Positions 45,875 to 58,847 of a stretch of DNA of 64,000 nt are shown here, piece by piece; positions within the stretch are counted from its first letter, which is position 1, and each line of letters opens with the position of its first letter. The DNA lies in contig NC_068939.1 of assembly GCF_016801865.2 (NCBI RefSeq), positions 123,916,187 through 123,980,186 of the forward strand. The letters run 5' to 3'. The notes below the pieces were generated by a model. It ran no database searches and was not told the DNA's origin. It saw only the letters and a program-made list of their open reading frames with translations. The position numbers and the translations under genes were made by a program. The stretch is from Culex pipiens pallens (Eukaryota > Arthropoda > Insecta > Diptera > Culicidae).

Positions 45875-46459
45875 CCCTCTACTGCCCAAATTTTGTTTCG
45901 AAATGTTTTATTTTTACTTTGTTGAGTAGGTCATTTTGTGCAACTATTGTTCTGCGAAAAACTTTACTTCTCTTGTTTATTTTTCTTTTGTATTTTAATT
46001 TGCCTTTATTTTGTATTAGTAGTATTTGGCATATTCTACCAAATCTCATAAATACATTTTGCCTCTCTAATTGTGCCTTTCTAACAACTTCATTTCTACA
46101 GTCACTTTTTCAATTTTTTGCTTATTTTTAAAATTTTCTGCGTTAGAATGGCAACATTGTCATTTAAATTGTAATCAAATGCGTAGAGGCATAGTCTAGG
46201 ATATTACAAAAATTTTGCATACTTTTTTTTAATTAAATGTTGGCAAAAACACAGCCAAATTTGACCCCTAAAAAAATTACATTTGAAAAACATTGGCAAA
46301 AACATAAACAACAAGTTCAACTTCCAACCCTAATTTTTTTAAAAATTTCAAGAGTTCTTATTTCCAATGCATTCTAAAGATCAAAAATAATTGAAAAATG
46401 GGTTTTTGGAGATTTTTTAGATCGAAGCCCGTCTAGATGCGAGGATGGGTTGTAGAGGG
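45875..46459. mobile_element. piggyBac-type MITE, 585 bp
   Basis: TTAA on both sides (45871-45874, 46460-46463) and inverted ends CCCTCTAC. A TTAA target and CCCT-type ends are the piggyBac signature. Non-coding. Confidence 0.7.
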
Positions 46460-46606
46460 TTAAGGCGTCCTTTCCACGAAGAATTTTTTTAGATACTTTG
46501 ATTTGGAATTATAATCTCCTTCAGCCATGGCGTGGTGTCAATGTACGTCTGAAAAATCAATTGAGCTTTGAAAATATGTTTCGTTTGAAGTTGTTTTTTA
46601 AAAAAC

Positions 46607-47345
46607 GTAACTTAATCCACCTTTAGGTGGTTGGTGCCTTCCTCTCATTTATAGAGTGATTACAATCCCCTAAAGTGTCCACATGGTTTATGGATCGCCC
46701 CTAACGTGATCACAGCACCTAAGAGGTCCAAATAAAAATAAGTGACGAGTAAAAAAAACAGACTTCCTACAGACTTTTTGTAACGATTATACAGACACCG
46801 CCTTTCAGGAAAATGGCATCCCTCTACAAGGCTTTTTTCGTGGCGATCAGACGGGACCATTTGAGGTTATGTAAATTCAGACCATTTTTTGAACTGCTTG
46901 TAATTTTAGATAGGTAAGTCAGATCTTGAAAATTCTTAATCCACAAGAAAAGTTTTCTCATATGCTTTCTAAAAATATATAACATGTGAGGGTTTCATGA
47001 AAAACCCACCCTTTTTACCATAATTTTAATTTAATATGAAACAGGTTTTTTAACATAACTTTTTAAATACATGAGAAAACTGCATGAATTTAAATAGCAA
47101 CTTAGGGGACGTTAAGACGGATCGATTAAAACCATTCCGGCCAAAATCGGTTGAGCTTGTGACAAGATATTCCAGTGACATTGATTTGGTACACATGTCT
47201 ACATACAGCCAAACACACAGACATTTGCTCAACTGGTGATTCTGAGTCGATATGTACAAATGAAGGTAGGTTTAGGAGGTCTAACTAAAAAGTTCGTTTT
47301 TCGAGTGATTTTATAGCCTTTCCTCTGTAAAGTGAGGAAGGCAAA
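46607..47345. mobile_element. GTGCCTTCCTCAC-family element, about 740 bp
   Basis: Left end TTGGTGCCTTCCTCTCATTT; right end AAAGTGAGGAAGGCA. The right part shares CAGACATTTGCTCA and TTCTGAGTCGATATGTA with 13880 and 60705. A Harbinger-like fragment (GTGTCCACATGGTTTATGGA) sits at 46675. Single interior unit, not expanded. Confidence 0.75.
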
Positions 47346-47684
47346 AACAAGGTGAATTTGATAGTCACTGTTCTTCTTAAAATGTCAGCCTTAAAAGTAT
47401 AAAATGGAATTTAATCGATCATCGGCTAGGCAATTTTTTTTCTTAAAAACTTGAGATATTTTTTGATTTCTGTTTCAATAACGTATAAAACTTTTAACCT
47501 ACAAACTTTTTTTCCGTTTTGTGATTCGAAGTTATTCTCCTTGAGAAAAAATACACTTAGAGAGTATTTAAATAATTGTATTATCAATGCTAGATTAAAT
47601 TTTTCATGCTGATAGGACCTTTTGAAAATTTAATCTAGCTTTCAAAATAATAGTTAACTAACATTTGAAACATTAAAAAATATG

Positions 47685-47740
47685 TGGAGTCGGAGTCGGT
47701 TGAAGGTGAAAGCAGGAGCCGGAGTCGGAGTCGGAGTCAG
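47685..47740. repeat. (GGAGTC)n short microsatellite
   Basis: Several GGAGTC/GGAGCC units in about 55 bp, like those at 44510-44550. It borders the truncated left end of foldback element E. Confidence 0.8.
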
Positions 47741-47745
47741 CTAAT

Positions 47746-49945
47746 CTTATGGGCTTATGGGTTTTTGGCTATATGGGAGACATTGGCTTTAATCATGAGC
47801 GGCCGTGGCTGACTGGTTACGGTGTTCGCTTTGTAAGCGAATGGTCCTGGGTTCGATTCCCATCTGCTCCCAACGAGAAAGTATAGGAAATATAAATCTA
47901 AAACTCTGAACATGAACGAAAAATCAAAGTCGCTCGAGTCGGGGTTCGATCCCCCGTCCTTTGAATTGGTAAGCAAAAATGCTAACCACTAGGCCATCAC
48001 GGCTTGGTGAGCTATGACTGGAATTAGGAATACTGTCACTATCAAACTATATACGCGCTGGGTCCTTGTCCATTTGACAAGGGTTCGGAAGTTCTAAATA
48101 ACGTTTGAACCCGATTGGTGCAAACGTTCTTCAGGGCGGGGCTTGTCGGTAAAGCTGAAGTACCTCGGGCTCGGCTAGCCAGCGTAGAAACGGGTCACCG
48201 AAGCTCGGCAGAGCTAACACCTTCCAAATGCCTATGCGAGTTATTTGCATGTATAGAATGTAGATCTAAAAATACATGGAAACAACTCAATTTGTAAGAA
48301 GCGGCCGCGTGGTCCCGTTTGGTTGGTTGCACACACACACACACATGGGAGACATTGGCTTTAATCGTATGAAAAATCATGCAAACATCAAAAAATTATA
48401 GTGTTTTAGGTCGGGATGATGTCAGTTATCCATTAAAATTATTATTTCATTATTTTTTTTACAAAAATACGTATTTTTCCTGTATTTCGAAAATGCATTT
48501 TTTTTCTCTAAAGAATCCAAAAATATATTGTTATTTCAATATGAGTATCAAATGAACAGGTTTTTTCATACATTTCGGATGTAATAACAACATTTTTAGA
48601 AAATACTCCAAATTTTCACTAAACTACGTTTTTTTCGAAAAAAATACTCAAAATTTCAATTTTTACAATGTGGGTATCAAACGATAGGGATTTTTCATAC
48701 ATTTCGAATGTAAAAACAACATTTTTTGAAAATACTCAAAATTTACACAAAACTACGTATTTCGGAAAAAACGATCGGGATTTTTTCATACATTTCGAAT
48801 GTAATAACAATATTCTTTGAAAATACTCCAAATTTTCCCAAAACTACGTATTTCCGAATAAAATACTCAAAATTTCCGTTTTCACAATGTAGGTATCAAA
48901 CGATCGGGATTCATTCATACATTTCGAATGTAATAACAACATTTTTTGAAAATACTGAAAATTTTCACAAAACTACGAATTTTTGAAAAAATACTCAAAT
49001 TTTCGTTTTTACAATGTGGCTATCAAGCGATCGAGATTTTTTCATACATTTCGAATGTAATTACATCATTTTTTGAAAATGCTGAAAATTTTCACAAAAC
49101 TACGTATTTTTGAAAAACTTCTCATAATATTAGTTTTTACAATAAGGGTATCAAATAATCGGCATACATCTTGTAAAAAACGGAAATTTGGAGTATTTTT
49201 TCAAAAATACGCAGTTTTGTGATTTTTTTAGTATTTTCATTTTTTTTAATAACTTTCGAAATGTATGAAAAAACCCTGATCGTTTGATACCCACATTGTA
49301 AAAACGAAAATTTTGAGTATTTTTTCGAAAATACGTAGTTTTGTGAATTTTTTTTGTATTTTCAAGAAATATGGTTTTTACATTCGAATTGTATGAAAAA
49401 ATCCCGATTATTTGCTACCCATATTGTAAAAACTAAAATTTTTAAATAAAATACAAAAATACGTAGTTTTGTGAAAATTTTAAGTTTTTTTCTAACATTC
49501 GAAATTTATGCAAAAATTTCGATCGTTTGATACACATATTGTAAAAATTGAAATTTTGAGTATTCTTTTTTTCGAAAAAACGTAGTTTTGTGAAAATTTG
49601 GAGTATTTTCTAAAAATGTTGCTGTTACATCCAAAATGTATGAATAAAACCTGATAATTTGATACCCTTATTGCAATAACAATATATTTTTGGTTTCTTT
49701 AGAGAAAAAAATGCCTTTTCGAATTACAGGAAAAATACGTATTTTTGTGAAAACTATCATGAAATAATAATTTCAATGGATAGCTGACATCATAACACTA
49801 TAATTTTTTGATGTTTGCATGATTTTTCGTACGATTAAAGCCAATGTCTCCCATATAGCCAAAATTCCATAAGCTCTGTGCCTCGGTTATGCACGCCTCG
49901 GTTTTGCATCCCCCATATGCGGTGCTAAACCGAGGCATGACTGTA
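47746..49945. repeat. Palindromic foldback element E with SINE insert
   Basis: Left part TTTTTGGCTATATGGGAGACAT at 47760, resumed at 48345 after a SINE. The complement of the whole arm runs to 49862 (GTCTCCCATATAGCCAAAAT). Arms are built of imperfect tandem units (CGAATGTAATAACAACATTT..., TATCAAACGATCGGGAT). The right terminus ends AACCGAGGCATGACTG before TA, like the CAGTCAAACCTCG end of element C, and both share CTATATGGGAGACAT(T)GG inside the end. The left terminus is lost. Confidence 0.85.
47773..48366 (+). mobile_element. tRNA-derived SINE with 22-bp perfect target duplication
   Basis: Body 47795-48344, about 550 bp, ending in (CA)n. The perfect duplication begins ATGGGAGACATTGGCTTT at 47773 and 48345 and continues AATC. 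The head 47797-47870 still folds as a tRNA with a TGT (Thr-like) anticodon, A box TGGCTGACTGG and B box GGTTCGATTCC. A second tRNA-like unit, in opposite orientation, is at 47937-48006 (minus strand TGGCCTAGTGG and GATCGAACCCC). Confidence 0.9.
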
Positions 49946-52900
49946 TATGTATTCAATTAAAAAGCTTATAAACTTAGTTAACTACATATAAACCTTGTTT
50001 TTTTTGGATCTGTATCAGCAACCTTAGCGATGGTACATTTTACGTAAAAATAAAATTTGAACACTTTAAAACTGATTTTAACAAGAAGAACTATGACTGT
50101 CAAGTCACTCCGGAATTCAAAAGAAGAATTTTCTACGTAACTATTTTTTAAGCACCATCTTTTCTTTATATAGTGAATGGACCTCGTGTGGCCTACCCCA
50201 GTACATGTTTCAAAAATAATAATCTTGAGAAGAACCTAACCAGTTGGAAAATATTCCAAAACTAAATTGAAATCCTATCAATGTCACCCCGGTTTAAGGT
50301 ATTTAAATAACACACAAATAGATGCTGAAAAATATTTTTTGCAATTCCGTCGTGAAACTACTTAATTTCCCTGTCATTCTCGAGCGACAAAAAATCCTAT
50401 CCCATGAAAATAATTAGGGAAAATCGAGTTCAATTTGGACTGAGTTTTTACCCATTTTTGATTGAATAAGTTGCAAATTTCGATATTCCAGAAAATTGCA
50501 CAAAAAAAACTTTCATGATATATGTTTTCATAAAGGCATTTGAAAGACCTTTCCGATTGAAGGCCCTATCAAACACATGATCATTCGAGTATTAAGTATA
50601 CACTATACAACTTTTAGTAGACGCATCTCAAATCTTGAAAAAGAAATTGATTTTTCTTTTGGGGTCAATTTATTACGACACAATTTTCATAAACATTTCA
50701 CACATTGATTGAATTAATAAGGCTATCCTCAAGGACATTGCAACAGTTGATATCCAATTTCGTAACAGTAAAAGTTCACCGCACGTGCATTTTTTATCAC
50801 TGACATTTCATAACGACCAAAAGGAGGCAGATAAAATCGAAAAAGATAGAGCCCGATAGCATACAAAGTGGAAAAGGGGAGAAACTCCGTGCAACGTCCA
50901 TTTGTGATAAAAATAGCACCGGGCCCAGGAACGAACTCTCACTTTTGCTGCGTTTGTGCGCGTAAAGAGTGTATGTGTGAATGGGTGCGTATGTACACGA
51001 CCGTATGTGTGTCCGGCTAATGGGAAGGGGGTGGGGACAAATATGCCATTCGATCCATTTTCCCCGAAACCCGGGCACTTCACCTTGGGTGATCATCCCT
51101 CGGTAATGGAAAAATCCATTGGAAAATGAGAAATATTTTCATTTTCTTGGTCTGTTTAATATGAAAATTAATTTGTCATTTATATTGAAATTTTATTGAA
51201 AAACTCAAAAAAAAATTAAAAAAAAAACTTTATCAAGATGTGTAATTTTGGCGTGGAATTCACGAACGATGACGGGACGACCTTTGTTCGGCGCGGTGTC
51301 GGATCAAATCGACCTGCCATCAATTACCTTTTTGTCAATCATCATCATCAGTGGTATCAATCCCCCCTCCCCATCATATGCACATGTACACACCCACCCC
51401 GCGCACACGTACGCGCTTCATATTTACTTGAGTACGGTTCGAATTTCGGCATCGGTTTTTATGACTTTTGCAGAATCATGATTGTATGATGATGGGCGGA
51501 CCATAATCGAAGGGATCAGGTGGAATGAATATTTGAAATAAATTTGCCGGAGTCAAGTTACCGCACTTAGCCGGTGAATCAATTTTGCATATTTTGATAA
51601 AATACATTGATTTCTCATTTCAAAGGTTAATAGGGCTTAGCAAACATAAGTTTTCTATAGAATTGTCCAGATTGAAACTAAGAAACTTAGTTGAAATTTA
51701 CAATCAAGATACAAAAAAACATAAACAACCTTTTCCGATTGATAGTATTAAAAATTGTAATTTTTCAATTATGAATCACTAGTAAGTTTTTTTTCACTTA
51801 TTTTTCTTACTCTTGATAATCTTTTAGTTAACTACAATACACTGAAACCCCCGTGTACTCGCAGGCGTTACGCTTTTTATTTGGTTGATTTTTTTGAAAA
51901 CAATCTAATGAAAGCAAACTTTCGTTTGAAGTCAATTTAAAGATCTGGCCAAGACGTATAAATTATTTTTAAAAGATTGCAGAGAATTCGACGAAATACA
52001 AAGCGTAATGCCTGAACGTAAACAGGGGTTTTAGTGTAATTGCTCCAAAATGTATGAACTGAAATGTGACAAACACTTCAAGAGAATTTATTGTAACTTG
52101 ATTATTTACCAATAAAACCGAATTGCGAATTGAACTCAATATTATATTATCAATCAGGAAGATTTTTTTTTAATTTGTGGAAAATTTTCCTTAGCGGTCA
52201 AATCAATGAATAGAGTGCAATGATTTTTGAAGAAGGTTTTTGAAGCAAATAATAAATGCATAAACTACGCGTATCTCGTTCGAACCTGATAGGTCGTTGA
52301 ACCGGAATGCTTGTTCTTTCACTCGCTGCAATTGCATTTTCCGCCATTCAAAATAAAAGTTAGTAGAATTAATCAATAATTAATGTTAAAGTACTTAACA
52401 CGACACGCGTCACAGTTATTGAATTTAACACTTGCGAATTCTCGACTTATTTATTTTCTAGATTATTTTGTATTTATAACTTCATCTTTGCGTTAACTAA
52501 AAAAATGAATCGTTTTGGATTAAAGGATCATCGCATGGATCATATCTTTCCACAGCCGGCTGTCTAAGATTAGATCTCAAACAAATATTCGCGCCGGGAT
52601 AAAAATATAAAATACACTGAAATAATAATAACACGCCCTCGGCAGCAGCATCCGACTGCTTGCTTTGAGAATAAATTTTCAACCCTGTTAAAATAATAAA
52701 ACCCCACTTAATCTAACCGGGAATTGTCTCAACAGCAGCATCCGATTGCTTGCCTTGAGAATAAAAATCTAACAGTTAACTTCATTTATGCCAATGGTCG
52801 TATCGCTTGCTTAGGGCGAATCCCAGACCTTTACCCATCACAACTACCAACTCCACGCGACACTTACGCATCCTTGTTGTTTAAATTCGATTAAATTTGA

Positions 52901-53260
52901 TCACACGGTCAGTTTGATCGAGTTCCACAATAAGGTTGGGAAAAAGAGCCTGCGGTTTCGCTACCTTTTTCTAAGTAAGTTCAGCATCAACACTTCCCGT
53001 GCTCCTAATCCTTATTCCTCTCCCGGTGTATGGTGGAGATGGGAGCGGCCAGCAATGGATGGCTTTCATGGTGCTACATGTCCTGTACTGGTAGAATTGG
53101 TTTTAATTCCCTCTAATCAATTCCTAAGCAACCTGGGCTGGACAATTATCACACATACATGACGAAATCCAGTCTGCAACCCGCTAAGATCACCATCTCC
53201 ATGCGAATGCGAATGCGAATGCGAATGCGAAAATAATAAATGCATAATTTTAGCTGTTGT
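49946..53260. other. Intergenic DNA, partly single-copy
   Basis: 49985-50310 resembles 24570-24700 inverted (TCAGCAACCTTA, CACTCCGG). A family Y fragment is at 50335-50400. 50780-51100 and 51240-51560 are more complex, with CACACGTACG-type tracts. CAGCAGCATCCGACTGCTTGC at 52642 and CAGCAGCATCCGATTGCTTGC at 52733 form a direct pair about 90 bp apart. A short GCGAAT microsatellite is at 53205-53231. No gene recognised. Confidence 0.45.
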
Positions 53261-53467
53261 TAAGGCCGTTGCAAATATTTTCCAAAGTGTATGTTAGGCT
53301 GCATCTCAAAAACGATGCACTCAAACAAAATAATCTGAAAAGTAATTTTCGAAAATAGTTTAACGTTAAAAACTGAAGTCAACCATTTTGTGGAGTAGAA
53401 TTTCTATTTTCAAAAAGCACAATTAAAAAAAAAACATCAAAACTCTATATTTTTAATTTTTGATATG

Positions 53468-54711
53468 TTTTAGAGCAGGGGTGCCCAAAGCATGGCCCGC
53501 GGGCCAAACGTGGCCCGCGAGATCATTTTTTGTGGCCCGCGGACCCATTTTGAATGATCATGAAAAATGGCCCTTTGTCCATTTGTAAAGTGATTTTATT
53601 TTTTTTTTTAATTTTGGTTTATTTTTAACTATGTTATTCATGTTATTTTTTTTATTATTTTTTAATATAAAACCATTGATTTACCCATATTTTAATCCCC
53701 ATTATATGACACAAATATATTGTTCAAAAATCTTTCTAATTGAAACACTATCACACGAATCAATGTGAGTGCAAATAGTAAATTTCGTCAAAATTTTCTT
53801 CAAACTTTTTCGGAAATGTTATATGAAACATACAAATTGACTGACTAGAATACTGTAATAAAAGTAAAAAATATGTCTATTCCATATCAATTTAACAGTC
53901 AAAATTACCCTTTTAATGAACTGAGCCTCAAACTTAATTTACACCACTTCTACCTCGGGATTCGAACTCATGAAAGGTGACAGTTGAATCTAACTGATTA
54001 TCATCCAATTCAGGCAGACAAAAGTTTTTAAAATTCAGAAGAATAAGGTTGTTGCAAATATTTTACAAAGTTTTTATCCAATCTCATTTTTTTTTTATTT
54101 TAGTGTATTTTCAATTCACAGTACCGCAAACAGTTTTATTCATTCTATTTTGTTAAATCTTGCATTATTTTGGAATTAAATGATTACAAATCTGTACGGG
54201 TGTATAATGCATTTTCCAACATTTTTTTCATTGAAATGTTTCAGAATTTCAATTCTGGCTAGTAATTACAATTTTAATATATTTCAAAAAAAAATCCCTC
54301 TCTCAACCATGCCCAGAATCGAAGGACAAAAACTTTTGATTTATTACACAAGATAAAATGACGCCGTTACATATTTTTTTCAGATTTCATGTCACCATTT
54401 TCAAAACATAAAAAAAATATCAGTGATAACACAAGTATTTTCAACAAAATACCATTTTATCAAATACCTTAAACAACAAAATCAACAGATTTAATGAAAA
54501 CTGTAATTTTCTGTTCTGAAAATGTTCAAAAAAAAATATCAGAAATTTTGCAGAAATAAACTTAAGGCGATAGATGTTTTTTGTCTTATAAAAAAATAAA
54601 ATAACGTTATTCCTTTTCTTAATAAACTATTTTGTACATTTGGCCCGCAAGTTCATTTGAGCTTCAAATTTGGCCCGGCATCCAAAAACTTTGAGCACCC
54701 CTGTTTTAGAG
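53468..54711. mobile_element. hAT-type element 3, 1228 bp
   Basis: Body 53476-54703. Inverted ends CAGGGGTGCCCAAAGC and CAGGGGTGCTCAAAG, flanked by a perfect 8-bp duplication TTTTAGAG. Subterminal TGGCCCGCGGGCC-like palindromes. Contains a SINE type B fragment (53935-54010) and a family X piece (54040-54300). Non-coding. Confidence 0.9.
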
Positions 54712-54802
54712 GACAAAAACTTATTTTTGAAAATTGTGCTTTTTGAAAAATTGAGATTTTGGATATTTGAAATTCTGTGAAAAAAATAGTTTTTTTTTAA
54801 AT

Positions 54803-55180
54803 AAGGCCGTCGCAAATATTTTTCAAAGTTTTTGTCGCCTACTCCTTCAAAATTTGTCCGAAAAATCAGAGAGCAAAAACATATTTTTTCAAAAAACTTC
54901 AAAATTTCAATTCAAACAGAAGTTAAATCAACTGAAAACAATCTAAAATGCATTTTTCTGCATTGATAATCATATTTAGCATGTTTGGGCTGGATTTAAA
55001 ATATTTTGAATTTTTGTGAAGTTCCAATGCACAGAACCGCAAAAACTTTTTTTCTTCGCGAAAAAAAAAATCGTCAATACTTAGATATTTTGGAAACTAA
55101 TGATTGCAAAACAACTGGACAGGTGTATAATGCATTTTAAAACACTTTTTTCATTCAAATGTTGAAACCATGGCTCGTAA
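54803..55180. mobile_element. MITE family X copy
   Basis: Starts AAGGCCGTCGCAAATATTTT, with AAACTAATGATTGCAAAACA and GTGTATAATGCATTTTAAAA further on. The right end is interrupted by a family Y element at about 55182. Confidence 0.7.
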
Positions 55181-55181
55181 T

Positions 55182-55612
55182 AGTAGTTTATGCAACAAGT
55201 TGCAAAAAGAGGATTTTTTCAGCACGAGTCGTACATTTATCCAACGAGGTTCACCGAGTTGGATAAATACGACGAGTGCTGAAAAAATCAAGTTTTGCAA
55301 CGAGTTCCATACAACATTTTTTGCAATTTCGAAAAACACCCATTGAGTGAAATTTTAAGTCAAATTTTCATGTATTTTGTCAATAAATCGTTTAAATCAA
55401 AAAAATGTTGAAAAGTGTTACTTTTCGAAACAAGTGCTGAAAAGTCCAACTTTTCAGCACCTATTTTAGTGCTGAAAAGTAGAACTTTTCAGCATTTATT
55501 TTAAAAAGTGTTGCTATTCGATTCTGTTATTTTTGGTACAGAAAAGTAGGCTATTTCGTCGTTCAAGAATGACAGGAAAAGTAAGTAGTTTCACGACGGA
55601 ATTGCAAAAATT
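55182..55612. mobile_element. Family Y element, inserted in family X
   Basis: Reverse complement of 18909-19336 along its length, with only scattered changes. Begins TAGTAGTTTATGCAACAAGT and ends TTCACGACGGAATTGCAAAA. The 62-codon minus-strand frame equals part of the frame at 19176 and is repeat-derived. Confidence 0.75.
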
Positions 55613-58600
55613 AAATTTTTAAACTTTTTTTCAAAGTTATGGTTTATTCAAAATTTGAAAAAAGAAATATATTTACAAAAGAGTTTTTCAAATTAAAATT
55701 TGTGTTTTTTACCAATATTTTATATGACCCCAGATTTTTTAGGAAAATGTTGAAGGGAGGTATTTGCTATTAAATGAGCGGCAAATGTTTGCCGCAAATT
55801 AAAACATATTTTACTAAATCTCTAAAATGTCCAGATGTTCAAAAGCAAGTCGCCCCTATTTTTCTTCGAAATCTGTGATACTTAAATCGATTCAAGCAGC
55901 AGCATGTCTCTTAATTTTTAACTGCTGAGTAAAGGGATTTTTTTAACTTTAAGTACGCAATTTAATTGCATCCAATTATACATTAAATTCGTTTGTCTCC
56001 AGAGTTCCATCTGTTCATGTTATGTTTCAAGGTTATACCACCGTCACGAGGTATCGAACAATGAATGAACTTTGGAGTCATAATCAGGGACAAAAATTAC
56101 CCTTCACAAAATTGTGAAATCAATTCTTTCATTTAAACAGTGAAAAACAATCGTTTTTGGTGCTCAAGTTTTCATTATTCAACAATCTTCAGAATTCATT
56201 GTGCACTATTTGTATAAAAAATATATATTTTCATGATATAATTGCGCTTACGTTTTGGCTTACGTGGTATTGAAAGCTCAAGAATTTATTTATAATCCCC
56301 CATGCACCAGCAACATTCTATGAAGCTGTCTTTTTCACCCAACTTTCACTCTTAGATTTCCGAATGCCTTGACGAGGGTGCTGATCTTTGGGAAACCCCA
56401 ACTCAAACACGTACGAGCCCAAACAAGAAGTGTCAACCCCAAATTGATATGTTCGACAGGCTCACCTTTCAATCGTCATGTTTATGTTCGGTGACCTAAA
56501 GGTGTTAAGGGTCATGTTGACCCATCCTTCACCGACTTTGGGCAGGTCCAGTTCGAGCCTCTTTTCAAGTTTGTGTGTGAGTGTGTGACATCATCATCGA
56601 TTTCCTTTAGTTGAATTTGCCATCACATTTTCCCGGTGGAAGCAGACTTTTCCAGCGATAATGGAACTTCAACCACATAATTTTGGTTATGTGAAGTTTA
56701 GCTTGCACTGCCATTCAGTATAGGGAAGTTCACAATTACACAGCGTGCAACATCATGCAACCCCACACTATCTACACGTTGCCACATCATACAGCACAAA
56801 GCACTCTCATTTTCATTGATGGGAAACCTTCTTCCTTCTCACTCTCCAGAGTCTGGCATCCTGGCGAGGACCAGACTCTGGGGAGTGCTGGAGAAAATGT
56901 TTGTACACGCTTAAAGTGTCTTGCAAAGACTTTAAAACCATTTTTATCATATAATTATTTTTTTAATAAGTCAAACATAAAATTTCAATTATTTTTCTAA
57001 ACATAATAAAAATAAGTTGAGTATTTTGCTTTAATTCCCAACATTTAGAGTGTACACATTTCCAAAACGAGGGAAAACCTGGAAAACGCACCACGATGGT
57101 TTTCCCTCATTCGTTTATGGCTCGGCACCTGATGGCATCCCGAATGGAGCGCAATACGAAGCAGCTTCCAGTGCTACTACACTCCCTGAGATGAGATACT
57201 AAAAAGCGAACTGTCGAAGTTCCGCAGAGAGGGAGAGACAAAATAATGGGAGAGGATTTTTCACGACGCTGAGTTCGGGAAAGCACGTTCTACGCACGCA
57301 ACGTGGTTCTACCAAACTTGGAAAGCTTTTTTATTATTACTCTCGTAAACTGGCAGCGCGACAATGGAAGGCAGCCTGTTGCTTTCGGAGAAGGGTGTTG
57401 CGATTTTGGGGCAAGATGGAGCGTATGGGCAATATTGTTTAAGTCTGAAGAAAATTTAAAAAAAATCAAGAAATCTTGAATGCTGTAAAAATTCAAGCAA
57501 ATCGTGTTTTGGAGATGGATCGTCTTTCACTCTGTTATACTCCATTGGATTTTCATACTATGATTTGTTTTAACCAGATTATCAATAAATTTATTGTAAA
57601 CCTCCTTTTCGAAGTGCTTAGAAAGTTGAATCCATGGAGAGCAATTTGGTCTTCTACAATTGTAAGCAATTTAGTAGTTTGACGTATGGTTTGGAAAATT
57701 TCAAAATCTACGGTAAGTTGACGTTTCCATATCAAAGGAAAAAAAACAACTGTATATCAGCTCAGCAAGTTTTCTTAGTTGATTGTAGATGACGGCCGTA
57801 AGTTGCGTACTTTTTCTATGTAACTTATCTATTTTCCTTAATTAACAATTCTAAGCTAAGTGATTGTAGATAGGCCATAAATCGAATAATTTAGCGAGGA
57901 TATAACGTAACTGGAATTTTTTTGATGTATAATGTTCTGGGGTTTACTTGTATCCTTCACAAGTTATCGTAAAAAGTGCTTTCTTGTGAATGATAGATAA
58001 AAATTTCCACGTTGTCTCTTCCAAATGTTATCAAAAAAAGTTAGGGGACAAAAAATTTAGATGAAAATAACAAAAGAATAAAATATATGTACAAAATTTA
58101 TGTAAAAAAAGGTCAAGACAACATTTTACGATGGTTCAACTATGGTCCCCTTGGGAGCGAGCTGAATCAATTGTACAACGCTATAATCATATCGGGCATT
58201 TTAAATATGTTTACAAATGTTCAATTTTTAGACCTCAGATTGGAAATGTAACGTCTAACTTGGGGAAAATAAATATTGTTATAATAAATGATTTTTTTAG
58301 TTTTTTGACAATAACAAAATGATAACATTTTATACAGCATTTTGTGATACTTTTGCCCAACAATTGAAAAAAATTAGCTTGAAAATTTGGTTGTTTTTGT
58401 GCGTTAACATCCTTCGACCTTCCGAAGTTTGATTATTTGAACGTTTATTTTAAAAATAAACTTTGGATAAGCGCATCATAGTAAAATATTTTGACGTTTT
58501 TATTATTTTCTGCGACCCCATTTGATTGCCTGTTACATTCCCAAATGCATTTTCTCTACATTTTTCATCCCCATATTGGCTGCAAGTTTCTTAATAACTT

Positions 58601-58845
58601 TAAAACATTTTCAAGTACATATTTGAGATTTCGAAAGCTGTTAGGACCTACCAAACTCAAAATGTTATGGAACATTGTTTTGACTTCATTCGAACAAGAG
58701 CACTAACATGTCTAAGATTTTGGGTTAACGAAGTTTTCACCAGTTTTCCAACGTTCTTCCTGATGCAATTAGATTTTTTCAGTTATTGGTTTGTTTCTCA
58801 GCTGAGCAATTCTCTGAGAGTTCGGTCATTCGATTTTTTTTAGTA
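55613..58845. other. Intergenic DNA, partly single-copy
   Basis: 56280-56640 and 57040-57440 are more complex and G+C-richer than their surroundings and show no obvious repeat. They could be regulatory or untranslated sequence. 58090-58160 shares an inverted phrase with 6245-6320. No protein recognised. Confidence 0.4.
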
Positions 58846-58847
58846 TT

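Noticed and set aside
47797..48006. Two tRNA genes
   Set aside because: Both lie inside one SINE bounded by a 22-bp target duplication and a (CA)n tail; they are tRNA-derived promoter heads.
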